NCBI RefSeq assembly: GCF_002104995.1
Contig: NW_024468254.1
Location: 1-64,000, forward strand
DNA length: 64,000 nucleotides
Direction: 5' to 3'
From: Linderina pennispora
Taxonomy: Eukaryota; Kickxellomycota; Kickxellomycetes; Kickxellales; Kickxellaceae
Below are positions 28,769 to 38,754 of this stretch, piece after piece. Positions within the stretch are counted from its first letter, which is position 1; each line of letters opens with the position of its first letter. A model generated the notes under the pieces. It was not told the origin of the DNA. It was given only the letters and a program-made list of their open reading frames with translations, and did no database searches. The position numbers were made by a program, and so were the translations under genes.

Positions 28769-30538
28769 CTAGGTAGCCAACGACCCTCCGGTCCCGAATG
28801 AAACTGTGGACTTTTGCTGGTATATCTGGCCCATTCCAGGTGCAGGCAGAGGCTCAACACTGCCACGATGCCGCGTGCAGACCTCGCCATTATTGACCAC
28901 CAGGGTGTAGCCCGACATGCGGTCGCCATCCAGAGCGACATCGATGTCAGGCAGCGTTTGTAGGCAGGAATATCTCTTGTTATCAGACCCAGTGGTGGTT
29001 GCAGCAACAATCTCCAGTGCATGGCTAGTGTATGGCGTGAATCTGGACATGAAGAACCGCGGCACCGTGCACACAAGAGCCAGAGCAGCGATAGCAGCAA
29101 GGACAGAAACCCCAGATATCCGGATCCGAAATCCCTCCCTCAGCCTGATGTTCTGGCCCTGGAAAGTGATGTTGGCAGGGTCAGAGGATGTAAAGATGCT
29201 GTCCGAGAGGCCGTGGTACTGCTCCAAGCTGCTGAAAAACTTTTGCGAATCGCACCTCCGTTTGACTTCCACTTCGGTGTTAGCTAAATGGTACGTGTCC
29301 ATGTTGCAGAATGAGATGGCGCGGTTATACGAGTCCTCCCGTGTCAGAAATGTGTTTTGGATCGTCGGAGACTTGTACCTGCCGTTATATTTTCGGTCTT
29401 CATAATCCTTGCTGTTTGTCTTGACAATGACAAAGCGGACTTGTGCCTCGTAGGCATAAACATCGCACACAAGGTACTGGCAACATCCGGGTCCCTGCCA
29501 GCTTTCGCTCATGCTCACCACAGTGATCTTGTATCCGCTGCTTGTAGCCGTCCATTCCAGATCGTACAGCGACCCAGTTAACCCCGTTCCTGTGACGCCG
29601 GTGACTGGCTTTACTTTAGGATTCTTGATAGCATCCTTGTACTTGTCAAAGATGGAGCCGTAGGTCGTCGCACTGCAGCTGGAGCCATGTGTTCCGAAAC
29701 GCGTGTTGTTGACCTCAATGTTGTAGTAGATTATGTAGCCATCATATGAGGCCGTTGCCTGGATGGCGCTGAGCAATGCAGAGGTGTTTTGGTTTGGGTT
29801 GTTGAATGTCGGCTGCCACTGCGCAGTGGTTGCTAAAAAGTATTCCATGCCAGTGCTGTTCATGACTGGCGATGTAACATTGGGCGTCTCGGTTATATAA
29901 CCCCCGAGGTCCCAGCGGGCAGTCGTCAGGTGGCTGGCAGATATCGAGAGTGCTTCGGTTTTGTTAAAGAGCTTGCTGAAGTCTGGCGCACCAGCAATAA
30001 CCACCTCTTCGTTGGCTGTCGTGTTTAGTACGGCCTTCCACTGGCTTGTCTGGCTATCGAAGCGAGGATCTGCCGTTTTCACGGGGCTCGTGGCAACTTG
30101 GAACCTTCGCGGGTCTGCGATGTCTGTGCAGTTGTACCATGCCAGGCTATTGCCCAGCAGCTCGCTGCACTGCGAGGTTGTCTTGTACTGGTACTTGAGT
30201 GGATTGAGTGACGAGGTCCCAGTGCCAATGCTGTCCATCACTGCGCCGTTGCTGCCGACCTTTTGCAGCAAAATCGAGATATGCGAAGAAGCCCAAATGA
30301 CAGCACATGTAACAACGTAGAGAAGCGACACCCCAGCACTCTTGTGACGCGTCCAGCGGGGGGTCGCCATAAGCAAGCCGACGCCTGATGTTACAAACTG
30401 ACTGAACTGGATGGCCGAAAACCATGACGCAGCAACAGACACCAGCGTGGTCACGATAAAGAACATGAGCATGTTGGCCACAGCCATGATGACCTGGAAC
30501 CAGGTCTGCGAAATAACAAGAATAACACGGTCCTCCAT
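28769..30538 (-). CDS. Orphan multi-pass membrane protein with large glycosylated extracellular domain
   Basis: From the ATG at 30538 the product has about 589 residues. Hydrophobic segments lie near the N-terminus (VIMAVANMLMFFIVTTLVSV; then SLLYVVTCAVIWAS), followed by a domain of about 400 residues with many N-glycosylation sequons (NCT, NTT, NKT, NVT, NST, NTS, NNT) and spaced cysteines (GCCQYLVCD, RRCDSQKF). A last membrane segment (VSVLAAIAALALVCTVP) precedes a cytoplasmic tail of about 100 residues. The frame is open to 30655, so an ATG upstream (MWLYSTAK) is possible. I recognise no family. The topology suggests a surface or endomembrane receptor-like or structural protein. Confidence 0.7.
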   Translation of the reverse strand: MEDRVILVISQTWFQVIMAVANMLMFFIVTTLVSVAASWFSAIQFSQFVTSGVGLLMATPRWTRHKSAGVSLLYVVTCAVIWASSHISILLQKVGSNGAVMDSIGTGTSSLNPLKYQYKTTSQCSELLGNSLAWYNCTDIADPRRFQVATSPVKTADPRFDSQTSQWKAVLNTTANEEVVIAGAPDFSKLFNKTEALSISASHLTTARWDLGGYITETPNVTSPVMNSTGMEYFLATTAQWQPTFNNPNQNTSALLSAIQATASYDGYIIYYNIEVNNTRFGTHGSSCSATTYGSIFDKYKDAIKNPKVKPVTGVTGTGLTGSLYDLEWTATSSGYKITVVSMSESWQGPGCCQYLVCDVYAYEAQVRFVIVKTNSKDYEDRKYNGRYKSPTIQNTFLTREDSYNRAISFCNMDTYHLANTEVEVKRRCDSQKFFSSLEQYHGLSDSIFTSSDPANITFQGQNIRLREGFRIRISGVSVLAAIAALALVCTVPRFFMSRFTPYTSHALEIVAATTTGSDNKRYSCLQTLPDIDVALDGDRMSGYTLVVNNGEVCTRHRGSVEPLPAPGMGQIYQQKSTVSFGTGGSLAT

Positions 30539-30821
30539 GATAGATATAGGGGTGGCGGAAGGATATGAGGAAGTACAGGGACAAGGCGACGCTGCCATTA
30601 TATACGGCATGCGCACCAAGCCCTGCCATTGTTTGGCGGTCGAATACAGCCACATGGAAGGGATTCCTGTGCCATTTTTAGACTACATTTAACATTGGGA
30701 CAGATGATCCCAAGGACTTGTGCAAGAAATATGCAGCTTCTGACAAGATACGCATGCACGCCAGTCTACTCCATTGTTGGGCAAGCACAGGGCTTCTAAA
30801 AATACACAAAATCAGCGCTGG

Positions 30822-31600
30822 TTACGCCAGCTTCGGGATCTTGTAGGCGACAAACCCGTGCTCGTTGGGCGTAAAGTCCACGGCAGCGCTCATAATCGAA
30901 TTTCTGGTCGGCTGATCGGCATGTATAATAAACCGACTAACGACACGCTGCCTGCGGCCATAGCTGCTGAGCACGGAGCTTGTGTTCGAGCGCATGCTGG
31001 ACTGCGAGCGCATGCTCTGGGTCTCCGAGATATCGTCTCGGCGAGCTGCTCGCCATTGTCTAGGCTGCTGAAGCATGTGTCGCGGAGATACATAAAAGTT
31101 TGCTGGCGGTGACTGCGACTGCAGGTCGACAACGGCGGAATGCCGCGCATATGGCGAGTGATTGCCGCGCACCGACGTGTGCCGCTCCACTACTGGGCTG
31201 CTGAGCAGACGGTCCAACTGTCGGAATCCCTGCAGGGTGTACGAGCCCAATGGCTGCCGTGTGCGGGAAAGCGAGGAGTCTGTGATCCACGCAGACTTGT
31301 AAACAACCTTCTCTTGCCGCCGCATCAGCTCAACGGTCTCCTCGTCGTCCAGCGCATTGCTGAAGTAGTATTGAATGGCCGGCTTTCGTATGTCTCTGAT
31401 CTGTATCCCGCCGTCAGCCACTACAAGGCATATGTGTGCGCAGTTTCAGCAGTAGTAGCCTGCCTACTGTCCACCTGTGAGCCCAGAGTATACAACCTCT
31501 GAGGCAGTAGAGAAGCTGGCTGTCACTTACCCCAGGCGCTGATATGTGCAGCGGGAACGTTCGCCGAGAACCAGGCGCGTTTGCCATCGAATATCGGCAT
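30822..31600 (-). CDS. Orphan protein, two exons, 222 aa
   Basis: Exon 1 (31531-31600) encodes MPIFDGKRAWFSANVPAAHI and a few more residues. A 110-bp intron (GTAAGT..TTGTAG) follows, then exon 2 (30822-31420). The join reads ISAWGVADGGIQIRDIRKPA in one frame. The product has an ordered N-terminal part (IQYYFSNALDDEETVELMRR), a Ser/Gln/Arg-rich middle (SETQSMRSQSSMRSNTSSVL) and a short basic end. No domain is recognised. An upstream in-frame ATG at 31708 would add a hydrophobic leader (GFCLYFGLVCALQCCLPSAL), giving a possible secreted form. I prefer the shorter form because it leaves room for the divergent Vps51 promoter. Confidence 0.6.
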
Positions 31601-31831
31601 GCTAGCAATTGAACTGGTTGTAAATTTGAACAGAGCTGAAGGAAGACAACACTGCAAGGCGCAGACAAGCCCAAAATACAAACAAAAGCCGAGCCCCTGC
31701 GATGCCAATGCGGCTCGCGAGCCGCGTAGGTCGTCATCGTCAAGGCGAACGGGCTCAGCCAGCCTTCCCCTTGCTCACCGCACCTCTACTTTTTTATATT
31801 TGTCCTCATTGTACATCGGCTCAATTCAAAA
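31601..31831. promoter_or_regulatory. Short divergent promoter between the 222-aa orphan and Vps51
   Basis: Only 231 bp separate the two ATGs. A T-rich stretch at 31790-31800 precedes the Vps51 start. The region must serve both genes. Confidence 0.4.
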
Positions 31832-34800
31832 ATGTCAGGCAGTCCCAAGGCAGGTGCTGATGTCGACAAGCAGAAGGCGCGAGAGAAACTGCGGGCGTTC
31901 TACAAGACGCAAGCGCGCTCGTCGACACAACCACAGAGCTCAAGCTCGCTGAGGCAGCAAGTAGAGCTGGCCGCGCCCACGCCGAGCGACACACTCACCA
32001 GGTCGACGGCAAAGAAGTCACGGCGGCACGTGTCAGTGCAGAGGGTCAGGAATCCACTAGACATCGACACAGCTGCATTCGACTCGAAAAAGTACCTGAA
32101 GAAGCTGCTGGTCGATAAGGGCGTAGCAGGACTACTGGAGGCAGACAATGAGCTGGTGACCGAGATCAGGCATATCGACGGAGACATGAAAACAATGGTG
32201 TATGAAAACTACAGCAAGTTCATTAGCGCAACCGAGACGATCCGCAAGATGAAGGAGGATGCCGATTACATGGATGCCGAGATGGAGAAGCTAACCAAGC
32301 GAGTCAACGAGATTTCCACGCGCACAGACACCGTCAACTCAAAGTTCGCCGAGAAGCGCGAAGCGATCCAGCGGCTCAACGCAGAGCACCGGCTGATGAG
32401 CAAGCTGCAGTTCCTGTTTGCACTGCCAGACCAGCTTAACAAATCGATTGGCAAGGGCGAGTTTGTCGAGGCTGCACGGCTCTGGTCACGGACCCAGCCG
32501 CTGCTTGAGCACTACAGGCAGCTGGGCGTGTTTGCGTCGGTTGAAAAGGACGGCAAGGAGATCATGGCCAGCGTGGAAAACACAATCTGGAGCCGCTGGC
32601 GGGACCCAGCCACCGATGTCTCCGAAGGAGCCGAGTGCGCGTCTTTGTTGGCGCTGCTGAGGCCCGAAAAGGTTGGCGAGCTATGGCGTGAGTACTTGGA
32701 GATCCAGAGTGCCAAGAACCGCAATTTGCGACAAGCAGCGCTTACGGCATCGTATGTGTACCCGGTTGTGTGCGATTCGGCGGTGCAGACGCCACACGAA
32801 ATGATGGGCACAGTTGATCCGGATCCGAGCGGCGCGCCGCTGCCAGTCGCCGCTGCTGCCAAGATCACCGGGGCCCCAATGACTAGCCAGATCCATAGCT
32901 GCCAGAAAAGCCGCACCGCGCACTTCAACGAGCAGTATCTGCCGGTGTGGAACAGCCTAGTGATTGGGTTTGCCTCGCAGTTTGTGTCTCCAACTGGCAC
33001 CGGCATCCTTGACAAGCTGAAAGATGTCTCGGCAGTCACTGCCGGCTCTAACACTGGCAGTTCGGCGCAGGGTCGCACCATGTCGCTGCTGGAAGCCACG
33101 ACAGAAGGAACGGTGGTGGGTCTGCTTTCGCCTCTCGCCGATTCAGATACCACGAACACTATTGACGGAATGGCTAGGCTCAGCATCAGCAACAAGAAGG
33201 ACCAGCTGGTGGTTGCATGGCAGGCGATGAGCGCAAGCGAACTGAGCACAGCACAGCGGCAGTTTGCAGAGCATATGGGCGAGTGGAGCGAGGAGTACGA
33301 GTTCATTATCGATAGTCTTATTCGGTTCCCCGACGACGTCACCGAAGACAGCGTCAAGCCGTATCTGGAGCAGCTGGACGAACTAGTAATAAGTGTCAAC
33401 AAGTACCCGATCTTGGCGCGTATCGGCGGCCTACACGACTCGATTCAGCGCATCGTGAACCGCTGGCAAGAGCACCTGGTTGAGGGCGCACTGCATACCA
33501 TTGTACGTGATTTGCTCGAGCGTGTCGAGTACTACTTTGATCCGCTAGTTGACTCGTTCGAAACCAATGCTGTGACCACCCCATCACAGATGTCGGCGAA
33601 TGGCAGCAATACTGGGGGCGGGGGCGGTGTGTTTGGTACTATCCCGCGTGCTGCTAGTATTAGTAGACACCGTCGTAACTCATCCATTCGCAGCGCTACC
33701 TCACAGGGCGATGTTGCCACGCACCAGCAGCAGCAGCAGCACCAAAGGGCTGGGTCTGCAGTCTCTGGTGGCTGGACTGGTGGAGGCGACCGGTCCTCCC
33801 AAATCCTGAGCGACATACAGCAGCAGCAGCAGCAGCAGCAGCATCAGTCGGCCGTCACGTCAGTTTCTGCTACCACCGCACCACAGCCCTTGCCGCATAT
33901 CCAGACACAGCCGCACCACATGCGTGCACTCATGCATGTCCGGACACTGTCGTCGAACAACGATGGGCCAAACTCAGCATCTGCGTTTGGCAACCTGTCA
34001 CCCTCTCTCAATTCACCGATGATGGCAGTCAGCGCAAACCGCATCAGCCGTGCCAGCACATTCCACCTGTCGGGTGGGCAGCGCAGCTCACAGAATGCTT
34101 CGGCAAGCAAGACTATCGCCAAGCGCAAGTTCCACCATCAGCGCACGCATTCAAGCAACTATGTCGAAGCCATGGAAACCATGGACGATGGCAGCAAGAC
34201 CACCAATGACCAGCCACTAGCCACTGCAGGAATCCAGCAGTTGCGCCGGTCGTTCTCCTTGTACCGCAACGGCGTTCGCCGATACAAGCCCTGGATCGTC
34301 AATACTGTCAATCGGAATGCCCCGCTGCACGTGTTTCTTGCTGATATCGAGAGCTGGCTGATTCAGCAGGTTTTGGAACGGGTCAACCCGCTGCTCGAGT
34401 GCGTTGTGCAGCACTATTTAGACATTGAGAGTAGCCAGATGCTCGATGATGATGAAGCCGATGACGACGACGATGGTGATATTGGCTCGTCAACAAGCTC
34501 TGGCACGCCCATGCCGCGACCAAGTAGCAACAATCTGCAGGCACAAGTCGCATCGCGGCTGCGCCAAGCATTCATCAAGACGCTGGACCGCTGTCTGGAC
34601 ACGTGGATGAGCTCCTGGATCCCCGACTCGTTCTTATATGCGACTTTAGCGAACCCAGTGTTTGGCACTCGCGCTTTTGTCGAGAAAGTTACCACAGCAG
34701 CCCCAATGGCGCAGTACGGCATCAGCGTTGTTAACGACCCAGTGGCCAGCCTTCTGCTGGCGCGGTTCGCAGTGGACTTTGAGCTGACGCTGACACAGAG

Positions 34801-36265
34801 CATCTACCAGCTGTGTGAGCAAGGGATATCGATCCTGCCCGACGACGCATCAACCGGCGGACACAGCAAACGGCTCGGTGATGTGAGTAATTTTGGCTCT
34901 GCAGATGCGTCAGTCAGCAACCTGCTCACTGCATCGCGTCCCGATACCAGCGGCGATCCTGGCGCTGAGAGACTGTACTCGCTGACCACTACACCAATGG
35001 CACGCGCTGACTCCATGGCCAGCACAACGAGCCGACGTGGCCTGGGGAACAATGCTGCCAGAGGCAGTCTGCTGAAGTCGCACCAGGCCAACCACTCGGC
35101 CAAATGGCACAGCGTTGCCGAGAAGCTGGTTCGTCACTTTGTGATGACTGTGGGCCAGGACATCTCGGCCGACTACCTCAAAATGCACCCCTACGACTTG
35201 CACTCGCCAGCAATTGTGGTCGACGAGTTGCAGAAGCGGTTTTCGACCACGTCGCTCGAGCAGCGCTCATTCGATAAAACCATGGCGCCTGCCCGCTCTC
35301 TGCATATCACCCGTGTCAGCGAGGTGTGGCTTACCATCTGCCGCTGGCTGAAACAGGTTGAGGATGACACCAACGCCCTGTTCTACGACCCGATCTTCTC
35401 ATCAACGCTCAGCGTCCTGGAGTCGCCCCATGATACTAGCCGTATCGGCGAAGAGTCATGCGAGCCGACGGCCAGGTCTCAGCACCGTGCCAATGCTCAG
35501 GCGTTCAGCGGGGCTAATGCGTTGCGGCTCGGCGTATCGGGCTCCCCAGCCAACACCAACATGCACCACACGTCGTCTGGCGGATACAGCTCGAATCTGC
35601 ACGCGCACATATTGTCAAACATTGATCGCCTGTTTGCCGAGCGTGTCGATATTTTCCCGACCAGCATCAACCCGCTCTCAGCCGGTAAGATCCTGACGCA
35701 CCTGGCAATGCAGATAATCAAGGCAGCCCTGGAGGCCGTGCGCCTGCGGCCGGTCGTGTTTGAGACTGCAGCCGAGTTCCACCAGGTCGTGGTTGATGCA
35801 GCCTTTGTTCGCTCATGGGTGTTGCGCTACGCCGGCGTGCCTCCTAATCTGCAGCGCCCCTCAGCCGTATCGTCGCCGGGCGCCAACTCTCAGCCACCGG
35901 CCACGCCAGCAGAGCCCCGGCGGCGCGCGTCTAGGCAGCTGCCACATGCCCCTGGTGCAACCGGTGCGCCGTCGGCTGTGCAGAGTACAGGCATGGGCGC
36001 TTCCGCAGCGTCATCGCCGGTTGTCAATGAGCGCGACGCCCAAGCCATCCATAATCTAATTGATGACTGGGTCAGCTCAGCCCGCGCATTTGCTTGCAGT
36101 CAGACCAGACCAGACAGCGCTTTGGTCGACAAGGTAGTGCAGAGCGCCTGGAGGTCTGTGTACTTTGGTATTGAGGCTGTGGAGCATGCTGACGATACAT
36201 CGTTGGTGAGTGCCCTGCGACAGGTCGTGGTCTCGCCTTCCCCCTCAGCTACCCTAGAGTTGTAG
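31832..36265 (+). CDS. VPS51: Vps51 subunit of the GARP/EARP tethering complexes, extended form
   Basis: This single-exon gene encodes 1,477 residues. The N-terminal Vps51 domain is clear: RNPLDIDTAAFDSKKYLKKL, NELVTEIRHIDGDMKTMVYE, NYSKFISATETIRKMKEDAD, followed by a coiled coil (MEKLTKRVNEISTRTDTVNS). GARP tethers endosome-derived vesicles at the trans-Golgi. Vps51 links the complex to the SNARE Tlg1 in yeast. Residues about 610-830 form a low-complexity insert with two polyglutamine tracts (about 632-637 and 663-671) that divides the conserved N-terminal part from further helical C-terminal blocks. Human Vps51 is about 780 residues and yeast Vps51 only about 160, so this version is unusually long. 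The end is again Ser/Pro/Ala-rich. Confidence 0.92.
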   Translation: MSGSPKAGADVDKQKAREKLRAFYKTQARSSTQPQSSSSLRQQVELAAPTPSDTLTRSTAKKSRRHVSVQRVRNPLDIDTAAFDSKKYLKKLLVDKGVAGLLEADNELVTEIRHIDGDMKTMVYENYSKFISATETIRKMKEDADYMDAEMEKLTKRVNEISTRTDTVNSKFAEKREAIQRLNAEHRLMSKLQFLFALPDQLNKSIGKGEFVEAARLWSRTQPLLEHYRQLGVFASVEKDGKEIMASVENTIWSRWRDPATDVSEGAECASLLALLRPEKVGELWREYLEIQSAKNRNLRQAALTASYVYPVVCDSAVQTPHEMMGTVDPDPSGAPLPVAAAAKITGAPMTSQIHSCQKSRTAHFNEQYLPVWNSLVIGFASQFVSPTGTGILDKLKDVSAVTAGSNTGSSAQGRTMSLLEATTEGTVVGLLSPLADSDTTNTIDGMARLSISNKKDQLVVAWQAMSASELSTAQRQFAEHMGEWSEEYEFIIDSLIRFPDDVTEDSVKPYLEQLDELVISVNKYPILARIGGLHDSIQRIVNRWQEHLVEGALHTIVRDLLERVEYYFDPLVDSFETNAVTTPSQMSANGSNTGGGGGVFGTIPRAASISRHRRNSSIRSATSQGDVATHQQQQQHQRAGSAVSGGWTGGGDRSSQILSDIQQQQQQQQHQSAVTSVSATTAPQPLPHIQTQPHHMRALMHVRTLSSNNDGPNSASAFGNLSPSLNSPMMAVSANRISRASTFHLSGGQRSSQNASASKTIAKRKFHHQRTHSSNYVEAMETMDDGSKTTNDQPLATAGIQQLRRSFSLYRNGVRRYKPWIVNTVNRNAPLHVFLADIESWLIQQVLERVNPLLECVVQHYLDIESSQMLDDDEADDDDDGDIGSSTSSGTPMPRPSSNNLQAQVASRLRQAFIKTLDRCLDTWMSSWIPDSFLYATLANPVFGTRAFVEKVTTAAPMAQYGISVVNDPVASLLLARFAVDFELTLTQSIYQLCEQGISILPDDASTGGHSKRLGDVSNFGSADASVSNLLTASRPDTSGDPGAERLYSLTTTPMARADSMASTTSRRGLGNNAARGSLLKSHQANHSAKWHSVAEKLVRHFVMTVGQDISADYLKMHPYDLHSPAIVVDELQKRFSTTSLEQRSFDKTMAPARSLHITRVSEVWLTICRWLKQVEDDTNALFYDPIFSSTLSVLESPHDTSRIGEESCEPTARSQHRANAQAFSGANALRLGVSGSPANTNMHHTSSGGYSSNLHAHILSNIDRLFAERVDIFPTSINPLSAGKILTHLAMQIIKAALEAVRLRPVVFETAAEFHQVVVDAAFVRSWVLRYAGVPPNLQRPSAVSSPGANSQPPATPAEPRRRASRQLPHAPGATGAPSAVQSTGMGASAASSPVVNERDAQAIHNLIDDWVSSARAFACSQTRPDSALVDKVVQSAWRSVYFGIEAVEHADDTSLVSALRQVVVSPSPSATLEL
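33727..33843 (+). repeat. Two CAG (polyglutamine) tracts in Vps51
   Basis: In-frame CAG runs at about 33727-33741 and 33818-33841 encode Q5 and Q8 within the low-complexity insert. They are likely slippage-prone microsatellites. Confidence 0.85.
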
Positions 36266-36624
36266 ATTTCAGGCACATAATCTGCATCCCCTGCTTTCAA
36301 TAGACAATGCTCTAAATGTCCAGTTGGCAGATAAAAGTGAGCCATGCATAAAGGGTCTTGCCATGCAAACTTGGAGCTACATGGCACCTCTCAATGCTAA
36401 TAATGATAGCCTATAGTGCTTATAAACGACCATTCTGCCAATGGTTTCATGCAGTGTATGCCTATATCAAAACTGCCGAGTTGCACCAGCATGTCTAGAC
36501 ATATGGCATACATACATGGTCCACATATAGAGTCAGCCTGTAATCAGGATCATGGAGATCAGGGTTGTATATTAAGATATTTAGATAGAAACGGATGCTT
36601 GCAAAAGCAGAAATGAGGAGAGTA
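36266..36624. other. Convergent 3' spacer between Vps51 and the DUF3020 gene
   Basis: This 359-bp AT-rich spacer between convergent genes holds both 3' ends. Nothing else is recognisable. Confidence 0.4.
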
Positions 36625-38754
36625 TTAGTAATTGCTGAAATTGACATTATCAGGCACCACGCCCAGATTGAATGAGCCCTGCAGCAGATTGTGCCGGAGC
36701 CGGTGGGCATCCGCTTGCGACTCCTGCTGCTGCTCCTGTTGCTGCTGCACACTTTGCTGCTCCTGGCTCTGCTGCATCAGCTCAGCCGGATTCGGCGATA
36801 ACACACCATCCTGCTTCATTTGTGGGGGGTCCTGTGACGCCGAGGCTGCCGCCGCTGCTACTGCTGCTAACCGGTCGACTGGGGACACTTCGTCAAATGA
36901 ACTGTGCTTTTCAGCAGCCTCGCTGCGCTGCTCGTCAAGGGAGGTAGCCTCCTGGCTATTGTTTCCGCTCATCTGACGCAGCGAGAACAGGTTGCTTGCG
37001 ACATCATTCAGGGATGGCGAGCCAGCAGATTCGTGCTGGAACCCGTACAGATATGATGACGATGCCTGCTGCGAGACAACTGCTGTCAGGTCACTGGAAG
37101 TCGACCCATGGCTGCTCGACACAGCATCGGCACTGTTGGCACTGCCATCACGCTTGATGTCAGTCAGGATGCTGGCACTATCGGTATCGACCGACACAGA
37201 TGACGGGTCGAGTAGCGCAACCGATGATGGCGTGGCAATGGGCTGATTGATAATGCTTGCCGGGGTCATTGACGAGGAGGACGTGGCTGACGGTCCGGTT
37301 GACCCTGACACCGAGTCTATCGGGTACACAGGGTTGTCTACCGCATGCAGAGTGTACTGGGCCTGCGATACTACAGTGTTGTCTACCGGCGTCGACGGCG
37401 ACGAATGCGACTGCCCATTGGATAGCTCTGTACTACCGTTTGAGGCTTCCCATGGCGGCAGCGACTCGGAATAGTAGCCATACATTCCGGTGCCATTAGC
37501 CGACGGCAGCTGGAAGGGGTTGGAGAGGTCAGCAACTGCAGCGGCAGCGGCAGCGACTGCGGCAGCGGCAACTGCGCTCGAGGGGTTAACCTGTGACGGC
37601 ACAGTATGTGCGGAGACACCGTTTGTGCCAGCAAAATTTGCGCCAGCCTGCTGCTGCGCTTGCTGCTGCTGTTGGCTGTGATGATGCTGCTGCTGCTGGT
37701 GGTGGTGTTGCTGCTGGTCGACATGCTGCTGGTGTTGATGCTGATGAGTGGGGTAGAGCGACTGCGCAGTCTGTTGGGAGGCATTCGTCTGCGGAGACAG
37801 CAGCCGCCCTTGATACAGCGGGTTGATGAATTTGAAACCGCCGTAGATATCAGTGTGCGGCAGCGCAGCCGAGGCACCAGCAATGAAGTTGTGCGATAAC
37901 TGGTGATGATGCGCGTCCTGCTGCTGATTGTGCTGGTACTGATGCGGCTGAGGGAAGTGCGACTGCTGTTGGGCCTGGTGTTGCTGCTGTTGGTGAGAGA
38001 GCTGCTGGTGGTGACCGTAGTGCATTTGCTGTTGGCCCTGATGGTGATGCTGCTGATGATGGTGCTGTTGCTGGTGGTGGTGGTGTTGCTGCTGCTGCTG
38101 GCTGTGCTGCTGCGACTCATGCGTGCCGTTGCCCATCATCATCGCATAGGGTGTCGCTGGGAACCCCATAGCATGGTCAGGGACACCTGCAGAGCCCGCC
38201 ATGTGGATCGGGAACGGATGCACGGTGCTCCTTGACCGGGTAATTGGGCCGCCAGCAGTATGGCCACCAAGTCCCATGGCCACAGAAGCTGGGCTGGCAA
38301 TAGCAGTGGGTGCTGGACACGACCCATTGTTGCCCTTCATAGCCTCACGTAGGCGGCGGCGCTCCAGGCGACGGAAGATCTCTGACTGGATCCAAGCCTC
38401 ACGCTCGGGTGTTGGGTCCTTGCCAAAGCGCAGACGCGCCTGACGGTACACGCGGCAGCGCAGGTCGTTGAGGCGGTTCTTCTCGGCATTCTCAGCGCGC
38501 CACCGGCGCATGCGCTCGGACACCTCGGCCTTGCTCTTGGGAGTGCGCCGCTCGGACTTTTTGCTCTTGGATGGAGTCGACGGGTTTGAATCTGTCTCAT
38601 GCGAAGCCTGCGACATTGATGATGTGTGGAGTGAATCATCCTTCAGCAGCATTCCACTACGGGCGTCGAGGTACGGGTTGTTGCCGAGGGGGTCAGGCAG
38701 CGGAGCATAGCCGTTGGGGTCTGCAGAAAAGAAGGCAAACGGATTCTGGTTCAT
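36625..38754 (-). CDS. DUF3020-domain, Q/H-rich putative transcriptional regulator
   Basis: This single-exon gene encodes 709 residues. A basic domain at about residues 80-140 (ERMRRWRAENAEKNRLNDLR, then CRVYRQARLRFGKDPTPERE and AWIQSEIFRRLERRRLREAM) matches the fungal DUF3020 module, an RWR-like basic helix region found in nuclear regulators. The rest is low complexity: Gln/His tracts (about residues 215-300 and 350-390), an Ala run (AAVAAAAAAVADL), Ser/Thr-rich stretches and a Q-rich C-terminus. This composition is typical of activation domains. A nuclear DNA-binding regulator is inferred. The target genes are unknown. It is preceded by a 4.3 kb gene-free region that may hold a long leader and upstream control elements. 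Confidence 0.85.
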   Translation of the reverse strand: MNQNPFAFFSADPNGYAPLPDPLGNNPYLDARSGMLLKDDSLHTSSMSQASHETDSNPSTPSKSKKSERRTPKSKAEVSERMRRWRAENAEKNRLNDLRCRVYRQARLRFGKDPTPEREAWIQSEIFRRLERRRLREAMKGNNGSCPAPTAIASPASVAMGLGGHTAGGPITRSRSTVHPFPIHMAGSAGVPDHAMGFPATPYAMMMGNGTHESQQHSQQQQQHHHHQQQHHHQQHHHQGQQQMHYGHHQQLSHQQQQHQAQQQSHFPQPHQYQHNQQQDAHHHQLSHNFIAGASAALPHTDIYGGFKFINPLYQGRLLSPQTNASQQTAQSLYPTHQHQHQQHVDQQQHHHQQQQHHHSQQQQQAQQQAGANFAGTNGVSAHTVPSQVNPSSAVAAAAVAAAAAAVADLSNPFQLPSANGTGMYGYYSESLPPWEASNGSTELSNGQSHSSPSTPVDNTVVSQAQYTLHAVDNPVYPIDSVSGSTGPSATSSSSMTPASIINQPIATPSSVALLDPSSVSVDTDSASILTDIKRDGSANSADAVSSSHGSTSSDLTAVVSQQASSSYLYGFQHESAGSPSLNDVASNLFSLRQMSGNNSQEATSLDEQRSEAAEKHSSFDEVSPVDRLAAVAAAAASASQDPPQMKQDGVLSPNPAELMQQSQEQQSVQQQQEQQQESQADAHRLRHNLLQGSFNLGVVPDNVNFSNY

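Noticed and set aside
37383-38120. Ser/Thr/Arg-rich 245-codon frame within the DUF3020 gene
   Set aside because: It is a shifted reading of CAG/CAC repeats that encode Gln/His in the real frame.
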